Of a DNA stretch of 23,300 nucleotides, positions 1 through 8,396 are shown in pieces; the stretch's first letter is position 1, and each line of letters opens with the position of its first letter. Source of the DNA: a virus; IMG/VR virus record IMGVR_UViG_3300025131_000450, positions 1 through 23,300 of that record; one strand, written 5' to 3'. The position numbers and the translations under genes were made by a program. A model generated the notes under the pieces. The model was not told where the DNA came from. It was given only the letters and a program-made list of their open reading frames with translations, and did no database searches.

Positions 1-320
1 ACTGGAACATAACGACCACTTATCTCATTCCAAGCATGGTCTTTCGTTGAAGATGATGATGTAGTTTCAATTCCTACTACGTGTTTATACCATTGTCGCA
101 TAACGAACTCTGGTGCCTTGATAATCAGCATAACGTGTTGGTGTCTGAATGGACTAAAATGTTTATTTTTGATTAAGAACTTGGATAGTTTCCTATCTTT
201 CTCTGTAAATTCATCACTACGACCACCAAATGAAACTCTGGCCGCATTTACAGGTGTTAGATCATCTCCGAGACTATCAACGACTTCAATATAACCTTTA
301 TCTAATACATTGACTTTCAT
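1..320 (-). CDS. thyX: Flavin-dependent thymidylate synthase ThyX, N-terminal part (runs off the left edge)
   Basis: The first 106 codons from ATG at 320 are present; the 3' end lies outside the window. The translation has the ThyX order of motifs: NAARVSFG near residue 27, KHFSPFRH near residue 55 (family pattern H-x-S-P-F-x-H), FVMRQWYKH near residue 75 and WNEISGRYVP near residue 99. ThyX makes dTMP from dUMP with FAD, NADPH and methylene-tetrahydrofolate, in the cytoplasm, supplying phage DNA synthesis. The usual RHRxxSxNExSxRY signature is split: the R-H element is KH, and about 16 residues separate it from W-N-E-x-S-G-R-Y. I recall such a form in other phage ThyX proteins, so it need not be inactive. 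A purine-rich AAAGG lies 12 nt before the ATG. This is a metabolic gene abutting a late structural block, with a 55-bp gap to the 213-aa gene. Confidence 0.87.
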   Translation of the reverse strand, partial: MKVNVLDKGYIEVVDSLGDDLTPVNAARVSFGGRSDEFTEKDRKLSKFLIKNKHFSPFRHQHVMLIIKAPEFVMRQWYKHVVGIETTSSSSTKDHAWNEISGRYVP

Positions 321-375
321 ATTACTATAACCTTTACAATATATATGCTAATACATTTTCAAAATTAAATATTTT

Positions 376-1017
376 TTAACCAAATTTTAACCTCTTACTA
401 AGTCTTTTTAATGTTTTCTCTTTTACATCTAAATCAAAACCTTCCCAAAATTGTAATGTATTTAAACCTTTACCAAAATTTTCATCAGATAAAACTTTAC
501 CATAAAATGAAATTGAAGTACTATTTGCTAACTGTACTTCATCCATAGTTCCAACCAACTGCCAAATTAACTCAATTCCAACATAAAACCCACGATTTCT
601 TAACCTCTTAAATTCAGCAGCTTTAACTTCAATATATGGAGATCCTTTATCATTAGATTTCCTAAGAAAATATCTTTTAGCACTTCCATTAGAATAATCT
701 TCATCGGTAGGAGCAAAAGTATATGGTGTAGCAAACTTAGTTTGAGATGTCTCACCTATTTTTGCTTGTTTATATTTAGCAAATAAAGAAAAATTCTTAG
801 TTCTAATTATCAATTTAGATTTAAACTTATCAGTTTCCTCTCCTGTAAGATATGCTTCCATACTACCTACCATTGGATGAAGTAAGTATCTAATATGATA
901 AGGAATTTCAGGATCAACAAATTTTCCATCTTGATATTTAAATTCATTTTTTTTAGTAATACCTGCAGAAGTAACAACTCTTCTTGTATTTTCAAATATT
1001 TCGTTTGGTAGTGCCAT
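376..1017 (-). CDS. Unknown 213-aa protein at the end of the tail module
   Basis: A full-length frame starts at ATG 1017 with a good Shine-Dalgarno (AAGGTGA, 6 nt upstream) and ends at TAA 376. I do not recognise the family. The protein is charged and soluble-looking, with no signal peptide or membrane segment, and mixes short hydrophobic strands (YVGIELIWQLVG near residues 145-156, SISFYGKVL near 168-176) with a strongly basic last 20 residues (KEKTLKRLSKRLKFG). The pattern suggests a beta-rich globular domain with a basic tail. Its place at the distal end of the hub gene block makes a virion or tail-completion role plausible, but that rests on position alone. The gap to the upstream 31-codon gene is 32 bp. 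Confidence 0.8.
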   Translation of the reverse strand: MALPNEIFENTRRVVTSAGITKKNEFKYQDGKFVDPEIPYHIRYLLHPMVGSMEAYLTGEETDKFKSKLIIRTKNFSLFAKYKQAKIGETSQTKFATPYTFAPTDEDYSNGSAKRYFLRKSNDKGSPYIEVKAAEFKRLRNRGFYVGIELIWQLVGTMDEVQLANSTSISFYGKVLSDENFGKGLNTLQFWEGFDLDVKEKTLKRLSKRLKFG

Positions 1018-1031
1018 TTTTTATCACCTTT

Positions 1032-1039
1032 TATTTATA
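1032..1039 (-). promoter_or_regulatory. T4-late-promoter-like octamer
   Basis: The minus strand reads TATAAATA, identical to the T4 late promoter core. It lies 15 nt before the ATG of the 213-aa gene. In DNA this A+T-rich, several perfect matches are expected by chance. Transcription starting about 6 nt downstream would clip the Shine-Dalgarno (1024-1030), which argues against its use. It is recorded as a candidate only. Confidence 0.2.
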
Positions 1040-1049
1040 GTTTAATATT

Positions 1050-1145
1050 CTATGTTTCAGCTGCCTTTTCTTCTTCTTTTTCTGGGGCCCAAAGTTTTCT
1101 AATTTCATCCCGAGCAGGATAAATCGTCTCCAGATTCTTAATCAT
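1050..1145 (-). CDS. Possible 31-aa acidic small protein
   Basis: A 32-codon frame (31 aa plus TAG) starts at ATG 1145 with the Shine-Dalgarno AAGGTGA about 7 nt upstream; that site sits over the stop codon of the preceding gene, a typical coupled arrangement. The peptide opens MIKNLETIYPARDEIRKLW and ends in an acidic, lysine-rich tail (PEKEEEKAAET). It would form a short amphipathic helix followed by a charged tail. I recognise no family. It fills what would otherwise be a gap in a tightly packed operon and uses G+C-richer codons (CTG, CGG, GCC) than its neighbours, which supports selection for coding. It is too short for certainty. Confidence 0.5.
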   Translation of the reverse strand: MIKNLETIYPARDEIRKLWAPEKEEEKAAET

Positions 1146-1152
1146 GATATCT

Positions 1153-1356
1153 TCACCTTATACCGTAAATCATATGGGAATCCAAATTTATTTTGTGTTC
1201 GATAGTTCTTAGTTCATACCAACCACCATATATTTCTGCTGCTATCCAACATGGGCCTCCAGAATCCATAAAATCATCGCTCAACCCTTTATTTTTCTTT
1301 TTCTCCTTCTTATCATCAAAGCTTTCTGCTAAAGCCTTTCTTTGTATAGCATTCAT
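1153..1356 (-). CDS. Small protein with a C-W-I-A motif (67 aa; 80 aa from the outer ATG)
   Basis: The frame is open from ATG 1395 (80 aa) to TAA 1153. I prefer ATG 1356 because GGGAGG (1367-1372) sits 10 nt upstream, whereas nothing like a Shine-Dalgarno precedes 1395. The longer form adds a glycine-rich head (MGQGGFGTGG). The body is a lysine/aspartate-rich helix, then GGPCWIAAEIYGGWYELRT. The C-W-I-A-x-x-[IV]-[YF]-G run resembles the CFIATAxYG 'CFI-box' found near the C termini of many bacterial and phage proteins, here cut short soon after the motif. That likeness is from memory of the motif and is weak; function is unknown. It lies 20-59 bp after the second hub paralogue and directly before the 31-codon gene, so it belongs to the same transcript. 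Confidence 0.62.
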   Translation of the reverse strand: MNAIQRKALAESFDDKKEKKKNKGLSDDFMDSGGPCWIAAEIYGGWYELRTIEHKINLDSHMIYGIR

Positions 1357-1366
1357 TTTATCCATT

Positions 1367-1372
1367 CCTCCC
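1367..1372 (-). promoter_or_regulatory. Ribosome binding site favouring an internal start
   Basis: GGGAGG on the minus strand lies 10 nt before ATG 1356 and only 1 nt before ATG 1365. It supports initiation at 1356 rather than at the outer ATG 1395 of the C-W-I-A protein. It also encodes Gly-Gly in a glycine-rich stretch of the longer reading, so coincidence is possible. Confidence 0.45.
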
Positions 1373-1415
1373 GTACCAAATCCACCCTGACCCATATTGG
1401 AAGTAGTATGAGATG

Positions 1416-4400
1416 TTATTTGTTATCAATATGCATCCTTTGCTTCGGGGCACCCTGGATACGGCCTGGCTCTGGGGCTGTATATGCATTTGTCTTCACT
1501 GCTCCCCTTTTTAGAAATGATGATACGGGAAGTTCTGAAATATTAACTCTCATTTGACCTGTTAAAGTAGTTTTCCATCCTGTATCTGAAAGTTCTTGGT
1601 TTATATCAACTACTTGAAATATAACCTTCCCCTCATAATTAGATGGTAGCATACTAACGTTAAATGCATTTCCTGGTACAATTCCACCTATACCTTGAAT
1701 TTCGATTTCAAGTTCCATTTTCAACATAGGAGAAGATCCACCTATTCCAAAAATTGATGTTGCTCTATTAACTCCTATCAAATATTTCATTGCATCTACA
1801 TATGCATGTGGAAACGTATTTTTTAATTTTCCTGTTTTTGGATCATACATAGTTACTATCATATCTTCTTTTAATATCTGTTTTTGTTTTTGCTTCGAAT
1901 CTCCAGTTTTTGTCGGAACTAGTTTTTGAGATTCAGCTATATATGGAATATCCGATATTTTTATATCATCAGTTTTATACGCGGCCGTATATCCTTGATT
2001 ATAATTAACTAACCTATTATTATACTGTCCAATATCAACAAACAAGTTGTCTGATAGTTTTTTATTATATCTTAACTCATGACTATTATTTGTCACTAAT
2101 TGTAAATTTGTAACTAATGCTTCTCGTACAAATGTATTACTGTCTATTGGAAGATCTATTGTAGCTTGGTTCCCCGTGACACCTTTTGCACCAGCAACAA
2201 GACTTACATCAAATAGAAATCCATTACCTACCCCAAACTTTTCCCATCTACCATCTGAGTTTACTTTCAAATTATATGGAAATTGTGTACCAAATTTACC
2301 AAGTTTTCCGTTTTTCTTTTCCCATGCTCCAATGATATTCTTTTGTGTAGGATCTATAGTTGATTGAAGTGCAGATGAAGCTAAGAAATCAGCTGGATCT
2401 CCTCCCCCCTCTGGAGCATTAGATCCAGGAGATGCTACTCCACCATACATTGCTGTAACTGCTGCTCCCTCTGGAAGTTTAGCTGATAAAGTCTGACTTT
2501 TAACCATACTATTTCTTTCCCATGATGGAAAAATATAAACTTTACCATTCGGTAATATTTTATCATCCTTAAATTCTTTTGCACCATATTCCGTCACAAA
2601 ACCAGTATCCTCATTTACTGTACCCCATACTGAAGGTTCTGTCAATAAATCTTTCACTTTTTCTTCTGTATAATTCCTATCAACAACCTTTACTCTTTCT
2701 CCATCTGTTGATAAATGTAAATCCCATATTCCAGTTGTACTATTTAATTTATTAAATAAAGATTGACAAGCTGCTTCTACTGAATCTACTCCTTCGAAAC
2801 ATTCTTTAAAAATATCAAGATGTATCAATAAATGTCTCATATACCCAGCTTCATCTATTGGTTCATACTTCTCTTCGAGTAAATGCGTATGATATTCACC
2901 AGGGTTAGCATTTAATGAAGGATGTTTATTACCCTTCCACTTATAAGCTCTAAACGGTGGAATATTAAATATAGTTCCAAACTTCCCATCTGTTAGAGAA
3001 GCAGTATATCCCCATGGGCTATCCTCGAACCATTCTCCCTGCCAATCACCTAAATGTAAAGGATATTGTCCAGGAATAATACATATTTCTGGATCAACAG
3101 TTATAAGTGATTTATGGTTAGATATTTTCGTTGGTTCATATCCTAACTCTTTTTCCCCTTTATAAATTAAATCAACACTTCTAAATTCTTGTACTAACTT
3201 ATTATTACTATCAACCTTTCCGAGAAATCTAGTTAATATATTATCTTCAATCCAACCCCAAGACAACCAAGGTCCAACTTTATCATCTATATTCCAAGCT
3301 CCGAGATCCCAAGCAACAGCTTGAAAAAAACCATCTGTAACATTACCCTTTTTAAATTTTTCATGACTGCCTTGAACTCTTTCCTTATTAAATTGCCATT
3401 TCAAATAATTTTCTATTGTATCGTCGCTATGCACCCCATACTGCGTTCCTACCCCCCCGGTGATGGCGTATTCAGGACTTTTCTGGCCAGTTTTGACTGG
3501 GTCAGATTTAGTTCCTCTTGTATATTTATTTCCCAATTTTTGTGATCCAAATAGATACCCCTTAAGTGCATCCGAACTAATTGCCATAGTTTTACCAATA
3601 TCATTAATAAATGTATCCATTTGTTCCATAAATTTATCAAACGTAACTTGTGAATAAGTTCCTTCTTCTTCATCATCTTCTTTACCCATTCCAGTACTAT
3701 TTGTTGGTGAACCCATGACTTGATTTATAATATTAACTCCTCGTGATTTTAACTTAGTTGTACAATCAAATCCACCATCAGACCTTAAACTCCATTCAAA
3801 ATTTGAAATAACACCGACCATAGCATCATAATTTCCACCATTTTCAAAAACTTTATCTTGTATCTCATCATGTAAACTTACCTTAGTAGTTCTACCTACC
3901 GATGCTTCAAGTATTTTACTATAATCCAACGGAATTGGCTTATCAGAACCACCAAGTCCTCCCCAACCCCATTCTAAAGTAACAAGTTTACCCATTTCTA
4001 AAAAGTGTGGTGTTAAACGCTCTAAATCTCTAAATGACCAACAAACCCACTCTATTGTAGCTTCTTTAGATGCTTTCATTTCACCAACATAATCAACAGA
4101 AATATTTTTTATACCTGGTATTGGCATACCCCCATGTGATGTATCAGGACCTTGTACGGACTCTTTATCAGTTATAGGAGCCATTAGATCTTCAGATTTC
4201 TGATTTCTCCCATAAACACCCTTAAAACCAGTATACATCTTGTTTTGATTTTCCCAAGTTGTAGAATCCTTTAACACTTCTTCTATATTCCAATCTTCCC
4301 TATACATTAATCCTGATTGTAATAGAACTGTATTATATCCACCAAGTGGATTATCTATCATCATAGGAGTCTCGTCTCCTGCATCAATTTGAAACTTATT

Positions 4401-4724
4401 CCATTCTTTAATTTTCTCAGGATCTCCTCCTTCAAAATAACGATTAGATTGTCCGAATTCAGGAAGTGTCATCCTTTTCTGTTGAAGCTTTTGTTTCCAA
4501 GCATTACTTACTAATTTTCTAGTATCAACAGGAGAAAAAACTCTAATCCAAGGTGATTTTGTAAAAGATTCTGCTAACAAATCTCTATTTTCTTTAGTAC
4601 TATTAAGTGATTCTCCTTGACGAATTATTCGTGCCGCAGAACCCGATGCAGGACTTCTTTCCAATATAAACTCCCTTTTATGGAGTTCTTTTCTTATTTT
4701 TGGATGTATTTCTGATAAAAACAT
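1416..4724 (-). CDS. Baseplate hub-like structural protein, second paralogue (1102 aa)
   Basis: This is the downstream member of a tandem pair with the 1116-aa gene. Both open MFLSEIHP and share blocks in the same order: VTLEWGWGGLGG with PIPLD near residue 250, YDAMVGVISNFEWSLRSDGG near 295, GPWLSWGWIEDN and FLGKVD near 490, CIIPGQYPL near 550, VTAMYGG near 755 and IGGSSPMLKMELEIEIQGI near 1000. The end (VFQVVDINQELSDTGWKTTL) resembles the last domain of hub proteins of the T4 gp27/P2 gpD/Mu gp44 class, in which a tube-like barrel meets the tail tube. That link is by pattern and gene order, not proven. No signal peptide or lysozyme domain is seen. Residues ~330-440 differ strongly from the paralogue and include a run of seven G (3452-3458 on the plus strand). 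AAGGAAA before ATG 4724 overlaps the preceding stop region, so the pair is probably translationally coupled. Confidence 0.7.
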   Translation of the reverse strand: MFLSEIHPKIRKELHKREFILERSPASGSAARIIRQGESLNSTKENRDLLAESFTKSPWIRVFSPVDTRKLVSNAWKQKLQQKRMTLPEFGQSNRYFEGGDPEKIKEWNKFQIDAGDETPMMIDNPLGGYNTVLLQSGLMYREDWNIEEVLKDSTTWENQNKMYTGFKGVYGRNQKSEDLMAPITDKESVQGPDTSHGGMPIPGIKNISVDYVGEMKASKEATIEWVCWSFRDLERLTPHFLEMGKLVTLEWGWGGLGGSDKPIPLDYSKILEASVGRTTKVSLHDEIQDKVFENGGNYDAMVGVISNFEWSLRSDGGFDCTTKLKSRGVNIINQVMGSPTNSTGMGKEDDEEEGTYSQVTFDKFMEQMDTFINDIGKTMAISSDALKGYLFGSQKLGNKYTRGTKSDPVKTGQKSPEYAITGGVGTQYGVHSDDTIENYLKWQFNKERVQGSHEKFKKGNVTDGFFQAVAWDLGAWNIDDKVGPWLSWGWIEDNILTRFLGKVDSNNKLVQEFRSVDLIYKGEKELGYEPTKISNHKSLITVDPEICIIPGQYPLHLGDWQGEWFEDSPWGYTASLTDGKFGTIFNIPPFRAYKWKGNKHPSLNANPGEYHTHLLEEKYEPIDEAGYMRHLLIHLDIFKECFEGVDSVEAACQSLFNKLNSTTGIWDLHLSTDGERVKVVDRNYTEEKVKDLLTEPSVWGTVNEDTGFVTEYGAKEFKDDKILPNGKVYIFPSWERNSMVKSQTLSAKLPEGAAVTAMYGGVASPGSNAPEGGGDPADFLASSALQSTIDPTQKNIIGAWEKKNGKLGKFGTQFPYNLKVNSDGRWEKFGVGNGFLFDVSLVAGAKGVTGNQATIDLPIDSNTFVREALVTNLQLVTNNSHELRYNKKLSDNLFVDIGQYNNRLVNYNQGYTAAYKTDDIKISDIPYIAESQKLVPTKTGDSKQKQKQILKEDMIVTMYDPKTGKLKNTFPHAYVDAMKYLIGVNRATSIFGIGGSSPMLKMELEIEIQGIGGIVPGNAFNVSMLPSNYEGKVIFQVVDINQELSDTGWKTTLTGQMRVNISELPVSSFLKRGAVKTNAYTAPEPGRIQGAPKQRMHIDNK
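3755..3851 (-). repeat. 97-bp perfect repeat, copy in the second hub gene
   Basis: These 97 bp match 7157-7253 base for base, including every synonymous position of about 32 codons. They encode the YDAMVGVISNFEWSLRSDGG region. Sequence on both sides differs, so this is an identity island inside diverged paralogues. Confidence 0.95.
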
Positions 4725-4733
4725 ATATTTTCC

Positions 4734-7700
4734 TTAACCTTCCAGCACTTGAGTGCCCGTGTCATATGTCCCCGTTCTAACTGGCCTTCCAATGCTTCCA
4801 TCAGGATTCCTGGCTCTGTTAGCATTCTTTATAGACTGTTTTTCCTGATCACCACCTGAAAGTGGATGATGTGATATATCTTCAAAATCTTTTATCTCTG
4901 CAGCTGCCCATATTTTATCAATCTTAGGAACAGGAGTTTTTGACAACTCAATTTCATGTGAAATATTAACTCTCATCTGTCCCTTTAATGTAGTATTCCA
5001 ACCTGTATCTGAAATTTCATGATTTATTTCAGTCGCTTGAAATAAAACACCATCTAAATATTGTCTTGGTAAATTACTAATACTAAATACATTCCCTGGC
5101 GTAATACCCCCTATACCTTGAAGTTCAATATCTAATTCCATATCTAATAAAGGAGATGATCCACCTATTGCAAAAACTGAAGTTGACTTACTAATTCCTA
5201 TAATATATTTCATTGTATCTAAATATTTATTTGGTGATTTATTTTTTAACTTTCCCTCATAATTATATATTACATCATAAGGGTCTTTATTAGACATATC
5301 TTTCTTTTGTGGGTCTGGAATAAGCTCCTTTTTTTCAGCTTCCTGATAAGCTTCTAAACTTTCTTCATATGGTTTTATATCACTTAAAGGCCCTTCTCCT
5401 TTACCTTTAGATCTTGCAATTATCTCTTTTAAATTCCAAGTTAACTCTGTTCGTAAAAATGATTCTGTATTTATAACTTCATTAACAAAAGCTTTTGGGT
5501 CTTCATTATCTTTCTGAGATAGATCAAAGTCAAATCCATAGTTCATCCCAAAGTGTTTCCATTTATCCTTATCTACACTCAAATTATATGGAAATTGTGT
5601 ACCAAATTTACCAGATTTTCCACCTTCATTTTTCCATACTGAAGTAATGCCATTTTGAAGTCTATCTGGAGTTGAAAATATAGTAGTTGCTGCTAAAAAA
5701 TCACTTGGATTTCCACCACCCATCGGAGCTTCAGCTCCAGGAACTGCAAGTCCTCCATACATCGCTGTAACTCCTGTCGAATCTGGAAATTTAGCAGTTA
5801 AATTACAACTTTTAGTCATACTATCTCTATTCCATGTTGGAAAAACAAAAAGTTTTCCAGTTACCTTACTATTATCATTTAAAGGGTTTTTACATTTGCT
5901 GATACATTTTTCTTCATTTAATAATTCCCACATTTTATTATCTGTATAATTCCTATCAACAACTTTTACTCCATCACCACCCTCTGTAGATAATTGTAAA
6001 TCCCATATACCACTTGTACTATTTAACTTATTAAATAAAGCCATACATCCAGCTTCTACTGAATCTGCTCCTCCAAATGCCTCCTCAAAAGCATCTATAT
6101 GTATCAACAAATTCCTCATATAACCAGCTTCATGTATTGGATCGCATTCCTTTGCAACAATATGATACTGCGTTACTGTTTCTGTTTGTGATGGGTGGGT
6201 AGTTCCACTCCATTGATAAGCTCTAAATGGAGCGGGAGTTATTGGAGTAATACCTTCATCCGTTAATTTTGATGTAAATACCATAGCAGCATTAAGTGCT
6301 GTTTGTCCCCGTCCAATAAGCTTTGAGAAAAATCCTCTATTCACAGTAGATTCACTCAGGGGATACTGGCCAGGAATAATACATATTTTTGGATCAGCAG
6401 TTATAAGTTGTTTATGATTAGATATTTTTGTCGGCTCCCATCCTAATAAATCTTCTCCCTTACGAATTGCATCAACACTTCTAAATTCTTGTATAAGAGT
6501 ACCATGTATATCTACCTTTCCAAGAAATCTACTTAATACATTATCTTCAATCCAACCCCAAGATATCCAAGGTCCTACTTCTACATTATTTAAAAAACCC
6601 CAACTAGCTGGATATATCACACCTTCACTTATTTTCTTCCCTTCCATTTCCCCTTTTATAACATTCTCCCATGCTGTTTCGGTATAATCCTCATTTTCAA
6701 TGTATTCTTTTATTTTTTTACTCGTAATTTCCATCTGTTCTCCAACGGCCATAACTTGTTTTTTCATTTGTCTTATAAAGTTACTAAAAGTAAGACCAGG
6801 AGGAACAGTTATTCCTTGAGACCTTACAAACTCAAAGTGTTCCCCAGCAAAACCCCCAGTCAAGTCATCAACGATGCTGCCAATATAAGGAGTGTTATCA
6901 TCTTCTTCATATTTAATAAGACCTTCATCAAAAACATTAGCCGTTACTCCAAACATTGATAAAAAATCCTCTCCAACAGCTCCAGGAATACTTGTTAGTG
7001 TACCCTCGTGATCCCACTCCCATCCCGCCTCTTTAGATAATTTTACATCTATTCCAAGCTCTTGTTCTATCCTATCATCAAGCGTTAATGGGGGGGATCC
7101 CACAGCTGAACCTCCAATTACAGCATTAAGAACACCTACCCCACGAGATACTAATGTAGTTGTACAATCAAATCCACCATCAGACCTTAAACTCCATTCA
7201 AAATTTGAAATAACACCGACCATAGCATCATAATTTCCACCATTTTCAAAAACAGTTTCTTGAATATCATCATGTAAATTAGGTATATCTTTTCTCGTTG
7301 TAGCACTATTTAATATTCTGTTAAAATCAAGTGGAATTGGACTATTAGTACCACCAAGACCGCCCCAACCCCATTCTAAAGTAACAAGTTTACCCATTTC
7401 TAAAAAGTGTGGTGTTAAGAGTTCTAAATCCTCAGGACTCCAGCATACCCAATCTATCGTAGCTTCTTTAATTGCTTTTACTCCACCCTTATAGGCAATA
7501 GTAACATTTTTAACACCTGGTATTGGTAAAGCTCCTCCTACATATCTTTGTTTCAATTCACTTTTAGATGCTAATGGATCACCAGTAGGTCTACCTCTAC
7601 CATAAACTTCTTTAAAACCAACAAACATTTTATTTTCATTTGGATCTTTAGCCCCAAACTTTTCTGGATCATTAATATTTTTCCTACCCATTAATCCTGA

Positions 7701-8084
7701 TTGTAATAAAACTGTATCATATCCACCAAGTGGATTATCTATATGCATATCTGCTTCAAAATCTTTCCATTTTTCAATTTTCTCAAGATCTCCATTAGGT
7801 TCAAAATAATGATTAGATTGTCCAAAAAAAGGATTTTTTTTTCTAATATTGTTAAGCTTATTTCTCCATGCATCATCTATAAGTTTAGTACTATCAATAG
7901 GAGAAAAAACTCTAACCCAAGGTGACTTTGCAAAAGATTCTGCTAACAGATCTCTATTTTCGTTTTTAGGATCAAGTGTTGTTGTTTGACGAATTTTTTC
8001 AGTTTCGGCAGGCATTCTTTTTAATATAAATTCTCTTCTATGAAGTTCTTTTCTTACCCTTGGATGTATCTCAGATAAAAACAT
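4734..8084 (-). CDS. Baseplate hub-like structural protein, first paralogue (1116 aa)
   Basis: Upstream member of the tandem pair, with the same block order as the 1102-aa gene: VTLEWGWGGLGG near residue 235, YDAMVGVISNFEWSL near 280, GPWISWGWIEDN near 510, FRSVDAIRKGE near 540, CIIPGQYPL near 570, VTAMYGG near 770, IGGSSPLLDMELDIELQGI near 970 and the terminal EINHEISDTGWNTTLKG near 1020. The last block looks like the closing domain of contractile-tail hub proteins. It directly follows a LysM-fold gene, as P2 gene D follows gene X, which supports a hub role. ATG 8084 comes one base after the LysM gene's stop and has no clear Shine-Dalgarno, so translation probably depends on coupling. The tail beyond residue ~1045 (rich in K, D, R, G) is not shared with the paralogue. 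A seven-C run (7090-7096) lies in the variable middle part. Confidence 0.7.
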   Translation of the reverse strand: MFLSEIHPRVRKELHRREFILKRMPAETEKIRQTTTLDPKNENRDLLAESFAKSPWVRVFSPIDSTKLIDDAWRNKLNNIRKKNPFFGQSNHYFEPNGDLEKIEKWKDFEADMHIDNPLGGYDTVLLQSGLMGRKNINDPEKFGAKDPNENKMFVGFKEVYGRGRPTGDPLASKSELKQRYVGGALPIPGVKNVTIAYKGGVKAIKEATIDWVCWSPEDLELLTPHFLEMGKLVTLEWGWGGLGGTNSPIPLDFNRILNSATTRKDIPNLHDDIQETVFENGGNYDAMVGVISNFEWSLRSDGGFDCTTTLVSRGVGVLNAVIGGSAVGSPPLTLDDRIEQELGIDVKLSKEAGWEWDHEGTLTSIPGAVGEDFLSMFGVTANVFDEGLIKYEEDDNTPYIGSIVDDLTGGFAGEHFEFVRSQGITVPPGLTFSNFIRQMKKQVMAVGEQMEITSKKIKEYIENEDYTETAWENVIKGEMEGKKISEGVIYPASWGFLNNVEVGPWISWGWIEDNVLSRFLGKVDIHGTLIQEFRSVDAIRKGEDLLGWEPTKISNHKQLITADPKICIIPGQYPLSESTVNRGFFSKLIGRGQTALNAAMVFTSKLTDEGITPITPAPFRAYQWSGTTHPSQTETVTQYHIVAKECDPIHEAGYMRNLLIHIDAFEEAFGGADSVEAGCMALFNKLNSTSGIWDLQLSTEGGDGVKVVDRNYTDNKMWELLNEEKCISKCKNPLNDNSKVTGKLFVFPTWNRDSMTKSCNLTAKFPDSTGVTAMYGGLAVPGAEAPMGGGNPSDFLAATTIFSTPDRLQNGITSVWKNEGGKSGKFGTQFPYNLSVDKDKWKHFGMNYGFDFDLSQKDNEDPKAFVNEVINTESFLRTELTWNLKEIIARSKGKGEGPLSDIKPYEESLEAYQEAEKKELIPDPQKKDMSNKDPYDVIYNYEGKLKNKSPNKYLDTMKYIIGISKSTSVFAIGGSSPLLDMELDIELQGIGGITPGNVFSISNLPRQYLDGVLFQATEINHEISDTGWNTTLKGQMRVNISHEIELSKTPVPKIDKIWAAAEIKDFEDISHHPLSGGDQEKQSIKNANRARNPDGSIGRPVRTGTYDTGTQVLEG
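7157..7253 (-). repeat. 97-bp perfect repeat, copy in the first hub gene
   Basis: Partner of 3755-3851, in the same orientation and about 3.4 kb away. A second identical island of roughly 56 bp lies at about 7363-7418 and 3961-4016, over the codons for the W-G-W-G block and its downstream helix. Recombination between the copies could delete or convert the genes. Confidence 0.95.
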
Positions 8085-8085
8085 T

Positions 8086-8385
8086 TTATAAATTAGCTGC
8101 TCGTAATGAAAGTAAAACTTGTCCTATATTTTGTGGAATTCTAAGATGTTGGCCCGCTGATAATGCAAATTTTCCATCTCTTAAACTATTTGCTTTAGCT
8201 ATAATCCACCACAAAGTTTCATCCCCATAATATTTATGTGCCAATAAATCTAACCTATCTCCCTCTATTGAATACACAAATATATCGTTATCATCCAACG
8301 GAATTTTTGGATAAACAGTAGTTCCATAAACTCTATTACCAGTATCCTTATCTATTTTTTGTTTAGTAAATCTATATCTTGACAT
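8086..8385 (-). CDS. LysM-fold baseplate protein (P2 gpX / T4 gp53-like), 99 aa
   Basis: The middle of the protein reads SIEGDRLDLLAHKYYGDETL followed by WWIIAKAN, near residues 40-66, then a proline-containing strand LRIP near 86-89. This is the LysM beta-alpha-alpha-beta pattern: G-D-x-L-D-x-[IL]-A-x-x-Y-Y-G is shared with P2 gpX, and Y-Y-G-D-x-x-L-W-W with the LysM part of T4 gp53. In contractile tails these small proteins sit at the tube-hub junction or in the wedge; they do not act as wall hydrolases. The N-terminal 35 residues are a basic, strand-rich extension. It lies between the GpU-like giant and the hub genes, the same order as P2 U-X-D. ATG 8385 has a weak AAGAGAAA site, with 11 bp to the upstream stop. 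Confidence 0.82.
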   Translation of the reverse strand: MSRYRFTKQKIDKDTGNRVYGTTVYPKIPLDDNDIFVYSIEGDRLDLLAHKYYGDETLWWIIAKANSLRDGKFALSAGQHLRIPQNIGQVLLSLRAANL

Positions 8386-8396
8386 GATTATTTCTC

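Noticed and set aside
336-362. Sigma-70-like TTGAAA and TATATT/TATTGT before thyX
   Set aside because: The spacings are only 13-15 bp, too short for a convincing promoter.
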